Made by a program: the position numbers and the translations under genes. Below, piece by piece: positions 54,942-64,000 of a DNA stretch of 64,000 nt. Source of the DNA: Schistocephalus solidus (taxonomy: Eukaryota > Platyhelminthes > Cestoda > Diphyllobothriidea > Diphyllobothriidae). Each line of letters begins with the position of its first letter. Positions within the stretch are counted from its first letter, which is position 1. The stretch is taken from assembly GCA_017591395.1 (NCBI GenBank), contig WEDG01005622.1, positions 62,001 through 126,000 of the forward strand, in the 5' to 3' direction. Under the pieces are notes generated by a model, which saw nothing but the letters and a program-made list of their open reading frames with translations, did no database searches and was not told where the DNA came from.

Positions 54942-55301
54942 CCGCTCACTGCTAGGCAACAGGGTCAGGACTTGCTCAAGGATTACGGGTGCCAGGCTGT
55001 CGAGGATGTCGATACAACAAAGTTCCGGGTTCACGACGGCCGTGGCACTGCGTGCAGCAGACGTTGCCGCAGTGGTATGTGGACCCTTGCTAACGCCTGC
55101 GTCGTGAAGAGTGCTAGTGGGGGCCTCTCTGTTAGCGTTGGCGGTGAGGTTGATGAGCCGGAGGACGGCTCGCGTCTCGCGCAGAATGTGCACTGCCAGT
55201 CGACGCGCCAGAGGTCGACACTGACAGAGCATGACTAGAGCGAAGCCTTCCGCCTCCACGAGAGCAGACTTCTCTGAAAGGCTCGTAGTGACCGCAGCAT
55301 C
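54942..55301 (-). CDS. fry: fry exon 3 of window: EGFALVMLCQCR block
   Basis: One hundred and twenty codons, phase 0 on both sides, acceptor CCAACAG and donor GTTAGT. It contains EGFALVMLCQCRPLARRLAV and HILRETRAVLRLI, one of the most recognisable Furry signatures, followed by an Ala/Thr-rich insertion and DILDSLAPVILEQVLTLLPS, the equivalent of the conserved 'D-LSP-ILE' helix. The insertion between the two conserved parts is lineage-specific low complexity. The upstream intron holds an RTE-like LINE. Confidence 0.9.
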
Positions 55302-56067
55302 CTGTTGGAAGGAATTAAGATATAAAGGCATAAAGGTATTATGGTTTTTGACATATTTGTTTAAATTTATTTCACCTCAGTGGGCCGAGGCCACCGAGTT
55401 TTTCCCAATTGCGATGAAATGTGAATTTTCTGCCCCTTCCGTTTAAAATTTCCTTATTCATTTATAGTCAACTGCAGACCGAAATTGTCTTTTCAGGCTT
55501 CGCGTACGTCGTGACTGCGAAAAGTCGCGGTGTATCATCGCATCTCGTATATATGCGCGTTTAAGCTCCTAACTATCGGTGTGGTAAAACAAAATACATT
55601 CACAAAAGTTTATTACAGCGTTTTTTGGTACAAAACGCCATAACTTTGCAAAACGGGATTTTTTTAACTAAATTTGTTATCAATTTGCCGTAAACAATGC
55701 AAGCTCTCAAACTTGCATTCACCTGATTTTTGTGAAAACAAAACCAAATTTACCGTACTCCGAAGGGATATATTTCAAATTTTTCCGGCTTATATTAATG
55801 TCCATGCATAGTAATGCGCATAAAATCCAAACGTTTTGATCTGTAGCTTGTAATAGCGTATGCAAATTCCGGGATGGCAAGTAACGTCTAATTTTGCCCC
55901 ATTTAACCCCGTTTTCCCTTGAATAAACTGATCTGAAGTGATCTCTTTATTATTAAACAGCTTTTTCTTCATAAATTTAATACAACAAACAGAACTTACA
56001 CCTTAAAATGTCTGCCCTGCTACTACCTCAAATTCTGATATAGACATTTCATGAGTTAGGCAATCTA

Positions 56068-56068
<1 letters not shown>
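55302..56068. other. intron with an S2 tail fragment
   Basis: 55370-55440 carries CAGTGGGCCGAGGCCACCGA and GTTTTTCCCAATTGCG, an S2 tail fragment. The rest (55440-56068) is AT-rich and unassigned. Confidence 0.5.

Positions 56069-56141
<73 letters not shown>
56069..56141. repeat. (TA)n microsatellite
   Basis: An uninterrupted TATATATATA run of about 72 bases, just before the RTE-like LINE. Such runs are prone to assembly error and length polymorphism. Confidence 0.97.
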
Positions 56142-56479
56142 CCCAATCAGAGATGCAGAACACTAAAAACAGTTGTGGGTAGGTAAGTGCAAAATAGAAC
56201 TCGGATTATCCTGGCTACACAACGCGATGGTTAATTCCGACGAACCGACCTGTCTGCCAAACGGAATATGGGATATATTTTTCACATAAGAACTTCAGTC
56301 TAGGACTCCTAAAGTAACAATAGTCGAACGCGTTTGCGGTACGCGTACAGGAAGGCTAAAATCTAGATCAGCCACTGTTGTCCACTTCATCCTCGCTAGA
56401 GCACCTGACTCGAACTTTTTATAGTTTCGGGGGAATAGTGAAGGGCAAGTTAGACCGAGCCAGGGTAAGCGACCGCCAG

Positions 56480-58245
56480 GTAAGTTAAAAACTCTTTTGT
56501 TAAATTTGACTGTTCAAGGTTTTGATTTCAGCAACCAGCTAACCCAGAAACTGGAGAACCTGCATGCTCCAGCTTATAGCGCCACCGTGAAAACACGATG
56601 GTGTCAACTGCGAAACGTCATCCAATCCACTGCCCTCGAAGTCCTCGGACGCGCAAGCCGTCAACACCAGGACTGGTTTGACGACAATGACGCCGACATC
56701 AGCAACCTACTCGCGGAGAAGAATGGACTACACAAAGCCTACACGGACCTTCGAACTGATGCCATCAAAGCAGCCTTCTTAAGATGCCGCCGCCTTGTAC
56801 AGCAACGACTGCGGGAGATGCAGGACGCCTGGATGGTCCGAAAGGCTAAGGAAATCCAGGGGTATGCGGAGCGCAACGAAATGAAAAACTTTTGCAAAGT
56901 CATCAAGGCCTTCTATGGCCCCTGCATCAAGGGGACCACACCGCTGCATACCTCTGACGGCACAACACTGCTGACAGAGAAATTGCAAATTATGAAGCGC
57001 TGGGCCGAGCACTTCAGAAGTATCCTTAATTGCTCATCAGCCATTTCCGATGCTGCCATTGACCGGCTCCCTCAAGCGGGTACGAACAATTACCTGGATT
57101 CGCCGCCTTTCCTACCAGAAACCATCCGGGCCGTGCAACAGATTTCCAGTGGTAAGGCACCGGGATAAGATGCAATCCCTCCGGAAGGCTACAAGCACGG
57201 CGGGCCCCAGCCGATGACAGAACTCAAAACACTATTCTAAGAGAGGTGGCGCCAAGGACAAGTTCCTCCGGATGTCAAAGACGCGATCATCGTCCATCTC
57301 TACAAGCGGAAGGGGAACCCACAACTCTGTGATAACCACAGAGGCAGCTCGTTGCTCAACCTCACTTGGAAGATTTTCCCTCGTATCCTTCTCAACCGTC
57401 TGAACGGTCACCTAGAGCAGGGACTGCTCCCGAAAAGCCAATGTGGCTTCCGACGACACAACGGAACAACCGACATGATCTTCGCCGCCCGCCAGCTACA
57501 AGAGAAGTGCCAGGAGAAGCGAACCCACCTCTGCACTACCTTACCGGATCTAACGAAAGCCTTTGACACGGTGTATCGCGACGGACTGTGGAAATTCATG
57601 CAGAAATTCGGCTGTCCTCAGCGGTTCCCGCACATGGTGCGTCAGCTTCATGACGGGATGACGGCGCGTGTCAATGACAACGGGATGGTACCCGAAGCAT
57701 TCGGAGTGATCAACGGAGTGAAGCAGGGCTGAGTACTAGCCCCCACCCTCTTCAGTCTCATGTTTTCTTCTATGATGATGGACGCCTACCGTTATGAGCG
57801 CCCTGGGATCCGCTTCGCCTACAGAACTGACTGGCACCTTCGCACCAGTCGACGTATGCAGGCCCCAACGCGCGTGTCTACGGCTACAGCGCATGACTTG
57901 CTCTTCGCGGACAACTGCGTCCTTCACACCTTTATGGGGGAGGACATGTAAAGGAGCATGGACATCTTCGCCGCAGGCTGCGCCAATTTTGGATTAACAA
58001 TCAGTACGGCAAAAACGCTGGCCACGCACCAACCGCCGCCCAGCGCGGAATACAATGATCCCCAAATCATTATCAACAGCACTCAACTCAAAAATGTGGA
58101 AACATTTGCTTATCTGGGAAGCACGCTGTCACGCAATACGAGAATCAACGACGAGGTTGCTCAACGGATCTTCAAATCCAGTCAGGCCTTCGGCCGGCTG
58201 CAGGCATCCGTATGGAATCGCCACGGTATTCACATGAATACCCAA
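56480..58245 (+). pseudogene. RTE-like LINE, 5'-truncated with several stop codons
   Basis: It reads continuously in one frame for most of 1.7 kb. Order: linker (FDFSNQLTQKLENLHAPAYS), a helical region, TIRAVQQISSGKAPG (finger motif), LLNLTWKIFPRILLNRLNGH, GLLPKSQCGFRRHNGTTDMI, TKAFDTVYRDGLWKFMQKFG, INGVKQG, LFADNCVLHTFMGEDM (damaged catalytic box, ADN for ADD), STAKTLATHQPPPS and FAYLGSTLSRNTRINDEVAQ. Stops lie near 57166, 57238, 57730 and 57949. The endonuclease domain and 3' part are missing; the 3' end meets an S1 SINE. RTE-type is my best clade call. Confidence 0.9.
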
Positions 58246-58385
58246 TACGTCACAAGTTCGAGCCTTGGACGCCGCAATGCCTGGGGTTGGGTACGACTGG
58301 CTGATGACGGCTAATAAGCCAGAAATAGCCATTTCAGTCTCCCTTATCTTTGTCGGTAATATCGTTCTGCCCAGATAGCGGTTTT
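58246..58385 (+). repeat. S1 SINE, 3' part
   Basis: TCACAAGTTCGAGCCTTGGA (B-box side), GCCTGGGGTTGGGTACGACT, ATGACGGCTAATAAGCCAGA and CATTTCAGTCTCCCTTATCT. It is attached directly to the end of the RTE-like relic. Confidence 0.78.
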
Positions 58386-58564
58386 TAAATGTTCATATAA
58401 AGTCGGTCTGCTTTCGAGTAAAGATGGGCGAAAAGACCACTTAGCAGAAAAGAAAACCACAACCCACAGGACGACTGTATGGTCTGCAATCTTTCCCTGA
58501 TTCGAATACAGCAGAAGTAAAGCCAACAGGAGAGGGGGCTATAATAATATTTAATCATACTCAC

Positions 58565-58677
58565 GCGCTGCAGGGCAATTTTCCAATTGACTAAAAGGGT
58601 GTAGAGCGTCTTGAGACCGCAGTCCAACTGATGCGGTGAAGTGTCCGGCACGTACTTTTGGATGAACTGGATGAAGG
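58565..58677 (-). CDS. fry: fry exon 2 of window: HEAT-repeat segment
   Basis: A small exon of 113 bases. It has a pyrimidine-rich acceptor ending CTGTAG and a GTGAGT donor. The split codon with exon 1 reads Ala. The peptide runs AFIQFIQKYVPDTS, then LDCGLKTLYTLLVNWKIALQ, matching the Furry solenoid stretch that follows exon 1 with no gap relative to relatives. Exon 1 and exon 2 are therefore adjacent coding exons despite a 4.6 kb intron filled with SINEs and the hammerhead inverted-repeat element at 61.1-61.6 kb. Confidence 0.87.
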
Positions 58678-59300
58678 CTACAGAAAGGAGATAGGAGGAA
58701 AGGAATTACAAATGCGAGCGCGAGAGCACGCAGCCGTTTAAACCGAGCGACTATCAAATACAGCGGCTGGCCTACCTCAAACAATGTTAACCAAAGGAAG
58801 TTGATAACAAACAACTCCCACTTCTTGGATGTCCTTGTACAACGAAAGACGGGTGGAACATTACGCGCAGCGTTAAAAAATTATGCGCAAGTCGCCCTCG
58901 CGAAAACAGAGTGCAGTTTGGTCGACCAAAAACACCTTGTTTTGATGAAGAAGTCCACCGAGTCGAACTAAGTTCCTTGTGTGTAAATTATTTTCTCAGA
59001 AGAGGCGCCTTAAGGATTTTGTAAGTTGATTCGTGCGGTAGCAAGAGCGAAAGGTAAAGGAACCAGGTTCTTCCAGTTGTCATCGAGGTGTGTGAGTTCA
59101 TTTACAGCATCCGGGCAATCGCACGAAACGCTAACCAAAATTCTGGAATGCGCTTTCAATTCCAAAGTACTACTTCGATCGGGTTGAGATAATGACTGTC
59201 GTGCAGCATAATTCCAAAATATTTCAGTCACGCCAGAATGCTGGCTTTTGCTGGCTTTCTGCGAAAACCACAATGTGTACAAAAATAGTTTAGCTCAAAA
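58678..59300. other. intron sequence, nothing firm
   Basis: Only a short similarity near 59230 (TCACGCCAGAATGCTGGCTT) to the AT-rich family at 40.56 kb. Confidence 0.4.
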
Positions 59301-59480
59301 TTAGCAGATGATTATTGTCGGCCAAGAAAAAGGAGACTGGAATAGCCATTCCTCGCTTAATGGCCGTGGTCAGCAAGTCATACCCAACCCCCATTGACGC
59401 AGCTGCCGAGGGTCGAACGCGCGACCCATTGATCGGAAGCCCATCGTTTTAACCATTTAGCCAGGGGCTCGTCCAGCATT
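59301..59480 (-). repeat. S1 SINE
   Basis: Plus-strand GGAGACTGGAATAGCCATTC, GTCATACCCAACCCCCATTG, GTCGAACGCGCGACCCATTG and CCATTTAGCCAGGGGCTCG are reverse complements of the S1 tail, B box and A box. Confidence 0.8.
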
Positions 59481-59519
59481 CTAACCACTGATCCAGGGAC
59501 TCTCGAACGCTCTAGTCAT

Positions 59520-59900
59520 AGAATTAGGTTTTCCAGGAGGCCGAGGACACCGAGTTTTTCACAAATGGGTCAAATGAATTATTTAAATCTGCCAAAATCC
59601 CCTATTAATAATTGTGCCTGGTGGATTTTAGATTGATTGCTTAGGAAATCCTTTTTCGACAGTCAGCTTACTGTATCAGATTTGATCATGGATTCCACAT
59701 GTTTCAGTAGGCTCGACGGGTAAATTGGCCCAAATGTGATTGATCTCACGGTCCCCAGTATGGGGCCTTGTAGCTCAGTCGGCTAGAGCGTTGGCTGTAC
59801 TAAAGCCTTCCCCTTCTGGCGTCGGTTCAAATCCCACCGAGGCCGCCGAGTTTTGACACGTTGATCAAACGAATTAGCCGTATATATGTTTTATAGGGCT
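59520..59900 (+). repeat. S2 tRNA-derived SINE, tail plus complete tRNA-like head
   Basis: An S2 tail (59525-59650) precedes a second unit. Its tRNA-like head, 59765-59845, shows an acceptor pair GGCCTTG/CGAGGCC with one wobble, a D-arm with TAGCTCAGTCGGCTAGAGC, an anticodon-like loop and GGTTCAAATCCCACC. The long variable part (TTCCCCTTCTGGC) and mismatched anticodon and T stems argue against a working tRNA, and the flanking homology to 49.64-49.87 kb marks it as a SINE head. Confidence 0.78.
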
Positions 59901-60107
59901 TTTCAATGCTTTTATCAAGTTGAGTGAAGTTGATGGAACACATGCAGGAAAAAAATTTCCGGTACTCACTTGATACCAAATTACGTCTTCTTCCACTTTT
60001 ATAATTAAAGAACTGATATCTTTCAGTTTAGAAAAAGTTTGAGATTATGACATTATTTTGCAACATAGTACTTTCAATCTAGTAATGCTGCTCATAGCGT
60101 ATCGACA
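59901..60107. other. intron sequence, nothing recognised
   Basis: AT-rich; nothing found. Confidence 0.35.
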
Positions 60108-60880
60108 GTTCGACATTCAGTTTCAAAGAGGTTCACTATGTGCCCCACAGCTAGGTGGCGCGTAAATTAGATTAGTGAGAGTAGACTTGCGCTACCTCTA
60201 CCACACTCCCCAGCTCTCCGCCCACCTGAGTCCGGGGTCATGATCAAGTCAATAAGTCCGGCATGGCGCGGGCGGAACCGCCCCTAAGCGTGACACCACA
60301 CCTGTCTCGGATCCTACGGAGTGGAAGAGCTGTAGAGGCCATATTAAGAAAGAGCCTGAATCTCAGTCTGCCAGTCAAACACCCCACAAAATCACACCCT
60401 GAGCCGACCGTGCAGTCCGAGTTATCTCTTTAGTTGGCAGCCTTCCAAGGCACGGCTTTTGGCGCACCGTGATAGCTTCAAGCGCGTCAGATTGGTTATA
60501 GTGAGGAAAATGCGCTGAGTCGTCAACCTCAGTTCCAGGCCCTAGCCACCGTCCCAGCAGGTCAGTCGACTGGTGCGTGTGATGGGGCGCAGGTGCTAGT
60601 TACCTCATCTGCGCGTACCACGTACACGACCTGCCCCCCGCCACCCAAATACAAGCACCTTTATTTCACACAACAGGGGGTTGGGTGACTGATATCTCAC
60701 AAATATGAGAGTGCCAGGGATCACGTTAAGAAGGAGCCATTGCAGCCTGCCTCTCAGTCCATCAGTCGGCCACTCTTCAGAAACAGATCTTGGGTTGACT
60801 GGGAGGTCTGAGTGTAATTGTCAGTTGGAAACCTTCCAAGCCACAGCGCTTAGCGCAACGTGATAGTCTCAGGATCTGAT
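60108..60880 (-). repeat. S3 long variant with an extra partial module
   Basis: GACAGTTCGACATTCAGTTT to GCAAGCACC marks the copy; the long-variant module appears twice (TACGGAGTGGAAGAGCTGTA at about 60315 and TTAAGAAGGAGCCATTGCAG at about 60725), suggesting a second partial insertion. Confidence 0.72.
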
Positions 60881-61099
60881 TACGCATGCAGCAGAGGAGC
60901 CATATGCGGAAGGGGCTGAAGACTTATTAAGTATACGAAATTTTATGATCACTATAGGACGTCTTCTTCATAGCAAATCTAGCTTGGAAACTCTAAGCTC
61001 AAATGGAACTGTAGATCGGGTTCCAAGTATTCAGGAGTTTAGTTTTTAAACCAAAAGATATGATTTTTTCAAGTATTAACTTTAAAGAAAGTTCAAAAG
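60881..61099. other. sequence between S3 and inverted-repeat element
   Basis: Its last 40 bases may belong to an outer extension of the terminal repeat (TTCAAAAGACAATGTGG against TTCAAAAGACAACTTGG on the other side). Confidence 0.4.
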
Positions 61100-61102
61100 A
61101 CA

Positions 61103-61153
61103 ATGTGGCGAGCATACGCTAGCTTTCGATAAATTCTCATCAGGCCTTTACAT
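61103..61153 (-). ncRNA. hammerhead ribozyme core in left terminal repeat, copy 2 (best preserved)
   Basis: Minus strand: ATGT, AAA, GGC, then CTGATGA (61137-61143), GAATTTATC, GAAA (61124-61127), GC-TAGCGTAT-GC, TC, GCC, ACAT. Stem I would be GGC/GCC with an outer ATGT/ACAT helix across an AAA bulge, stem II two pairs, stem III three pairs counting the A-U of the core. All core positions of a hammerhead are present. Confidence 0.75.
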
Positions 61154-61543
61154 TTATACTAAGTCAACTATGCTAAGTCAACTATACTAAGTCAAATATG
61201 CGGGTAAGTAGAACAAATGGTACGGAGACACAGGCCATCATGTAAATGCAAAGGAGGCCTTGGACAGCATCTGTTGGCTACGGCAGAAGCAGCTGCAATC
61301 AGGCTACGCAAACCGGTCCTGTGCGCTCAAAAGAACTTTATACAAGCACCGCAATTACCGTGGCCGAAAGCCACCAATTTAGCCGCCCGGATCTTATTAC
61401 CTGTCTCGGCGGCCATCATTCCTCTGACCATGATCAGAAAACGGACCGCAATTTTGTTTCTTTCCCTTTCCCTCTCCCACCCTAACAACCGTACAATTTG
61501 TTCTACTTACCCGCATATTTGACTTAGTTATACAGTGATATAA

Positions 61544-61594
61544 ATGTAAAGGCCTGATGAGAATTTATCGAAAAGCTAACGTATGCTCGCCAAG
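61544..61594 (+). ncRNA. hammerhead ribozyme core in right terminal repeat, copy 2
   Basis: CTGATGA (61554-61560), GAATTTATC, GAAAA (one extra A at 61571-61574), GC-TAACGTAT-GC, TC, GCC. The inserted A disturbs stem III, so this copy may be slower or dead. Otherwise identical in layout to the left repeat. Confidence 0.68.
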
Positions 61595-61596
61595 TT

Positions 61597-62154
61597 GTCT
61601 TTTGAATTTTTCAATGGGAATTTTCGGTACTTTAAAGAAAGTGTAATCTCCTATCGAATATGAATATTGAACGTTTTGCTTATCTATAAAATGTATTAGC
61701 GTTTACAGTGGCATCGAAATTTCATGGAAAAAGACCGTTACTGCAGTTTTAATTTTTTTTGCAAATGCAGTTTCTGCAGACAGTCTGAAAAACGCTCATT
61801 GAAAAACCAACACCCTGTTTTTACTGAAATATATTTGGGATATGCTGCAGGATAATAAGTACTCAATTATTTTGGCAAAAGAAAACCTATTTCAGTTAAT
61901 GCTTCATGAGATAGGCCAGCTACTGTACGCCAAGGCGTACCAGAATATTGTGTCCAGCCCCATGCAATCAGCTGAAAAATAGGTAAACTCTGGCAGAAAT
62001 AAGGCAAGTAGCATTGTAAATTAGTAATTGCACATGCAAGCTCCACAGCTGTGCTTCGTAATTGGTCTAACAAAGTACTGAAAAAGGGATTCTCAGTATT
62101 ATAGGTGGCGGTATGAGACCTTTCCATGGGGTTGCTATCTCCCGTCTCCCAACT
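61597..62154. other. intron sequence, nothing firm
   Basis: AT-rich. A stretch near 61770-61800 (TTTCTGCAGACAGTCTGAAA) resembles the AT-rich family at 40.8 and 43.6 kb. Confidence 0.4.
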
Positions 62155-62230
62155 TTAAGCTGAATTCCAATATTGTCTCTAACCCTCCTCCTAACCCCTA
62201 ACCCCCTCGTTATCTTCACCCTACCTTTAA
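62155..62230. repeat. CCTAACCC-rich block
   Basis: TCTCTAACCCTCCTCCTAAC and CCCTAACCCCCTCGTTATCT, telomere-like units without the GAAATTTAGC arm of the other copies. Possibly the same family, more diverged. Confidence 0.5.
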
Positions 62231-63324
62231 CCAACTGGAAGTTGGGGCAACCCCATCTGTAATAAGTGGGAAGGTCCATTATCCCGAATCGAAAAGCGAC
62301 GCTCCCATTTTCCTAGGCTGCGCTGGTTTTCTCTCACTTTTAAAGATAAGACAAGATAAGCGGGTATCGCTCTAAGGTTAGCGGATGTGCCCTTAGGTTT
62401 TGATGGCACATGCAAAACGTGGGTGTCACACCACGTCAAGCCACATACACTGCACACAATTACACCTTCTTCAGCTCCGATCTAGCCTTCAGTTTTCTCA
62501 CTATGAACAAATAAGCGTACTCTTAAGCTTATGAAGCGCGCTAAAAATCGTGGCTCGGACGGTTGTCGATGTATGAGAAAATTGGGTTTTCTTGTGGACA
62601 GAGGATCCAACTATGATGGCTCCTACATAAACTGGTTTTAATGCTCGTTAACCTACGTAAGATCCCAGATCTCTCCCCCTCCTCCGAACGAGCACTCGTG
62701 TTGAGCTTGGGACCAGCTCGTGTGTGGTACACGCAGACGACTCACTCAGCTTTCTGATACACCGCCGCGGCCTCGGCAAAGTCCAGTCATTCTGAAATTG
62801 GTTTACCATTACTGGAAGAAGGCAGGTGAGGAAAGAGAGGGCGAGGCAGATGCTGCACAAGTCACCTCCGCATCCACCCCGCTGGGCGTTCGGTAAACTT
62901 CGCTTTTTGCAGCGATCAAAGCATCGAGTAATAAACTACGAGGGGCTACCCGAAAAAGACGAGAATTCTCTTCTGCAGGCAAGCGGATTGGCAATGCTTC
63001 CCTCTCCCGATAGGCAGGGCGTTCATGAGAAACCATCGCAGCGGACTGATTGATTGTTCTATGCCACCCCTGCGAACGATCTTGGCGAGTTTGCGATGAC
63101 GAGCAGTAAAAAGTCAAGCATAACTATCTACAAATGCTGTAGCGATTGTGTGAGACAGTGTGGAAAAAAGACCTGAATTTTGACGCATTTATCCACATGA
63201 AGTTCACAATCAACAACTTTTGGCGACAAATGACGAGAGAACGGTTTCTCACTTTTCTCAATCACCCGAGCAGTCCAAAATATAAATTAGGGCTCCTTTA
63301 AGATGCTGAAAGCGGAGAACGTAC
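62231..63324. other. 1.1 kb of intron without recognised feature
   Basis: The minus-strand open frame at 62809-63117 is not an exon by homology: exons 1 and 2 join without it. Nothing else found. Confidence 0.45.
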
Positions 63325-63533
63325 CCTGAATAGTCTTCTGCCGATAAGGCGGAGATTCAATTATGAGATTCACCATTGCCTGTTGGGCCATCATTCTAAC
63401 TTCCTCGTCTACGTTGAGAGAAACGCGAGCTAGCAGTTCGACTAGCTCCGTGCGTGACATTTCGTACGGTAGGAGCCTTGGAATACAGTTGATACAGGTC
63501 TTGAGCAGATCAATTTTCGGTTTTCGATCCGAT
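63325..63533 (-). CDS. fry: fry exon 1 of window: HEAT-repeat segment
   Basis: About 69 codons after an acceptor reading TTGTAG and before a donor GTACG. The peptide includes INCIPRLLPYEMSRTELVEL and RVSLNVDEEVRMMAQQAM, which is the family's 'pick N leaders, then evaluate HEAT helices' segment in the N-terminal half of Furry. The exon starts with one base that completes a split codon and ends in phase 1, which matches the next exon at 58677. Earlier exons lie beyond the window. The role is structural: alpha-solenoid repeat packing. Confidence 0.88.
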
Positions 63534-64000
63534 CTACAATGGGTGAAAGGCAGGATGGCAGAAATGTTGAGGGGTGGATGGGAAGGATGTAAGGCAATCG
63601 ATAATCCATCAAGAGGCCATAGGTTAGCACATTTTTACACTTTTTAAAATGAAAATTCTTCCCCAATGATACCTCAACACAAAAAAGACCAGTGGTACAT
63701 TTACGTAGGTCTTCCACGGATTATTCTCTGGAGTCCATATACCAGAAACCGCATAGAGAACGCTGGGGGACTCACTGAGGAGCCGAACCCCTCGTTGCTG
63801 CGTCACGCAGCAGCAGAAACATCGGCGAAACACGTGTCTGGGCTTTTAGCTAGTACCTATGTCGGAAGTACGGTATAATATGTGTGCCATATACGATTCA
63901 TACTACTTGTAGTACTACTTGTTTGTAGAATGGGCATTACGTGGTTATTCCACAGTGGTTGATTGTCTTCGACCCAAATGTTCATTGAAATTTCGGGTCT
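63534..64000. other. intron upstream of exon 1, cut by window end
   Basis: The acceptor region (TTTCACCCATTGTAG) is at 63534-63548. The rest shows no further exon. Confidence 0.45.

Larger units (their letters stand above)
61100..61596. mobile_element. non-autonomous inverted-repeat element with hammerhead cores, copy 2
   Basis: Left terminal repeat 61100-61165 and right 61530-61596, about 60 bases of strong pairing plus an outer extension (TTCAAAAGACAA). The interior is the reverse complement of the copy at 43.8-44.4 kb. A triple ACTAAGTCAA repeat lies inside the left arm (61158-61198). No transposase or reverse transcriptase is encoded. Confidence 0.87.

Noticed and set aside
59765..59845. 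Possible functional tRNA gene (cloverleaf-like, loop suggesting tRNA-Ser)
   Set aside because: The anticodon and T stems have mismatches, the variable part is irregular, and flanking homology with 49.64-49.87 kb shows it is the head of a SINE.
61217..61522. Plus-strand open frame of 101 codons inside the inverted-repeat element
   Set aside because: The frame is not conserved in the copy at 43.8-44.4 kb and has no known domain.
62809..63117. Minus-strand open frame of 102 codons between Furry exons 1 and 2
   Set aside because: Exons 1 and 2 join in phase and match relatives without any gap, and the frame has no conserved Furry sequence.

Overview
The window is eukaryotic, intron-rich and packed with dispersed repeats. 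It carries one recognisable host gene on the minus strand, the central part of a Furry (Fry/MOR2-PAG1 family) HEAT/ARM-repeat scaffold gene. I could place 27 exons between 63533 and 571. Most have canonical splice borders and compatible reading phases. The gene runs off both ends of the window: the N-terminal and C-terminal coding parts are absent. The exons add up to about 9.4 kb (roughly 3,100 codons), while the whole vertebrate protein is about 3,000 residues, so this copy is swollen by Ala-, Gly-, Ser-, Thr- and Pro-rich insertions between conserved blocks.

The repeat content points to a flatworm, and I would guess a large-genome tapeworm of the diphyllobothriid type (Spirometra, Dibothriocephalus or Schistocephalus). 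The reasons are Penelope-like elements with hammerhead tails, RTE-like and CR1/jockey-like LINE relics, several tRNA-like SINE families, trinucleotide microsatellites and large introns. The species-level guess is inference only.

Layout from the 5' end of the gene (high coordinates) to the 3' end. 63.5-54.9 kb: HEAT-repeat exons 1-3, separated by a stop-riddled RTE-like LINE (56.5-58.2 kb), SINEs and a hammerhead-bearing inverted-repeat element (61.1-61.6 kb). 49.5-39.0 kb: exons 4-8, with a second hammerhead inverted-repeat element (43.8-44.4 kb), many SINEs, a palindrome built from two Penelope tails (48.4 kb) and a Penelope GIY-YIG relic (49.9-50.3 kb). 37.9-22.9 kb: exons 9-17, the best conserved central Furry block, with AT-rich repeats, a Penelope relic (30.8-31.1 kb) and microsatellites. 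19.4-11.5 kb: exons 18-23, with a CR1/jockey-like LINE (15.5-16.7 kb), an RTE-like fragment (21.1-21.95 kb) and a local duplication around a CTA microsatellite (14.0-14.9 kb). 9.5-0.6 kb: exons 24-27, with clustered copies of a SINE-like family called S3 here and two Penelope relics (1.0-2.3 kb).

Furry proteins are known to bind and activate NDR/Tricornered kinases with MOB co-factors, controlling polarised growth. Nothing else in the window looks like a host protein gene, and no standard tRNA, rRNA or CRISPR array is visible. The most unusual non-coding signal is a hammerhead ribozyme core (CUGANGA ... GAAA ... UH) retained in all four terminal inverted repeats of two copies of a short non-autonomous element. 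It differs from the Penelope-type hammerheads that occur separately at five sites.
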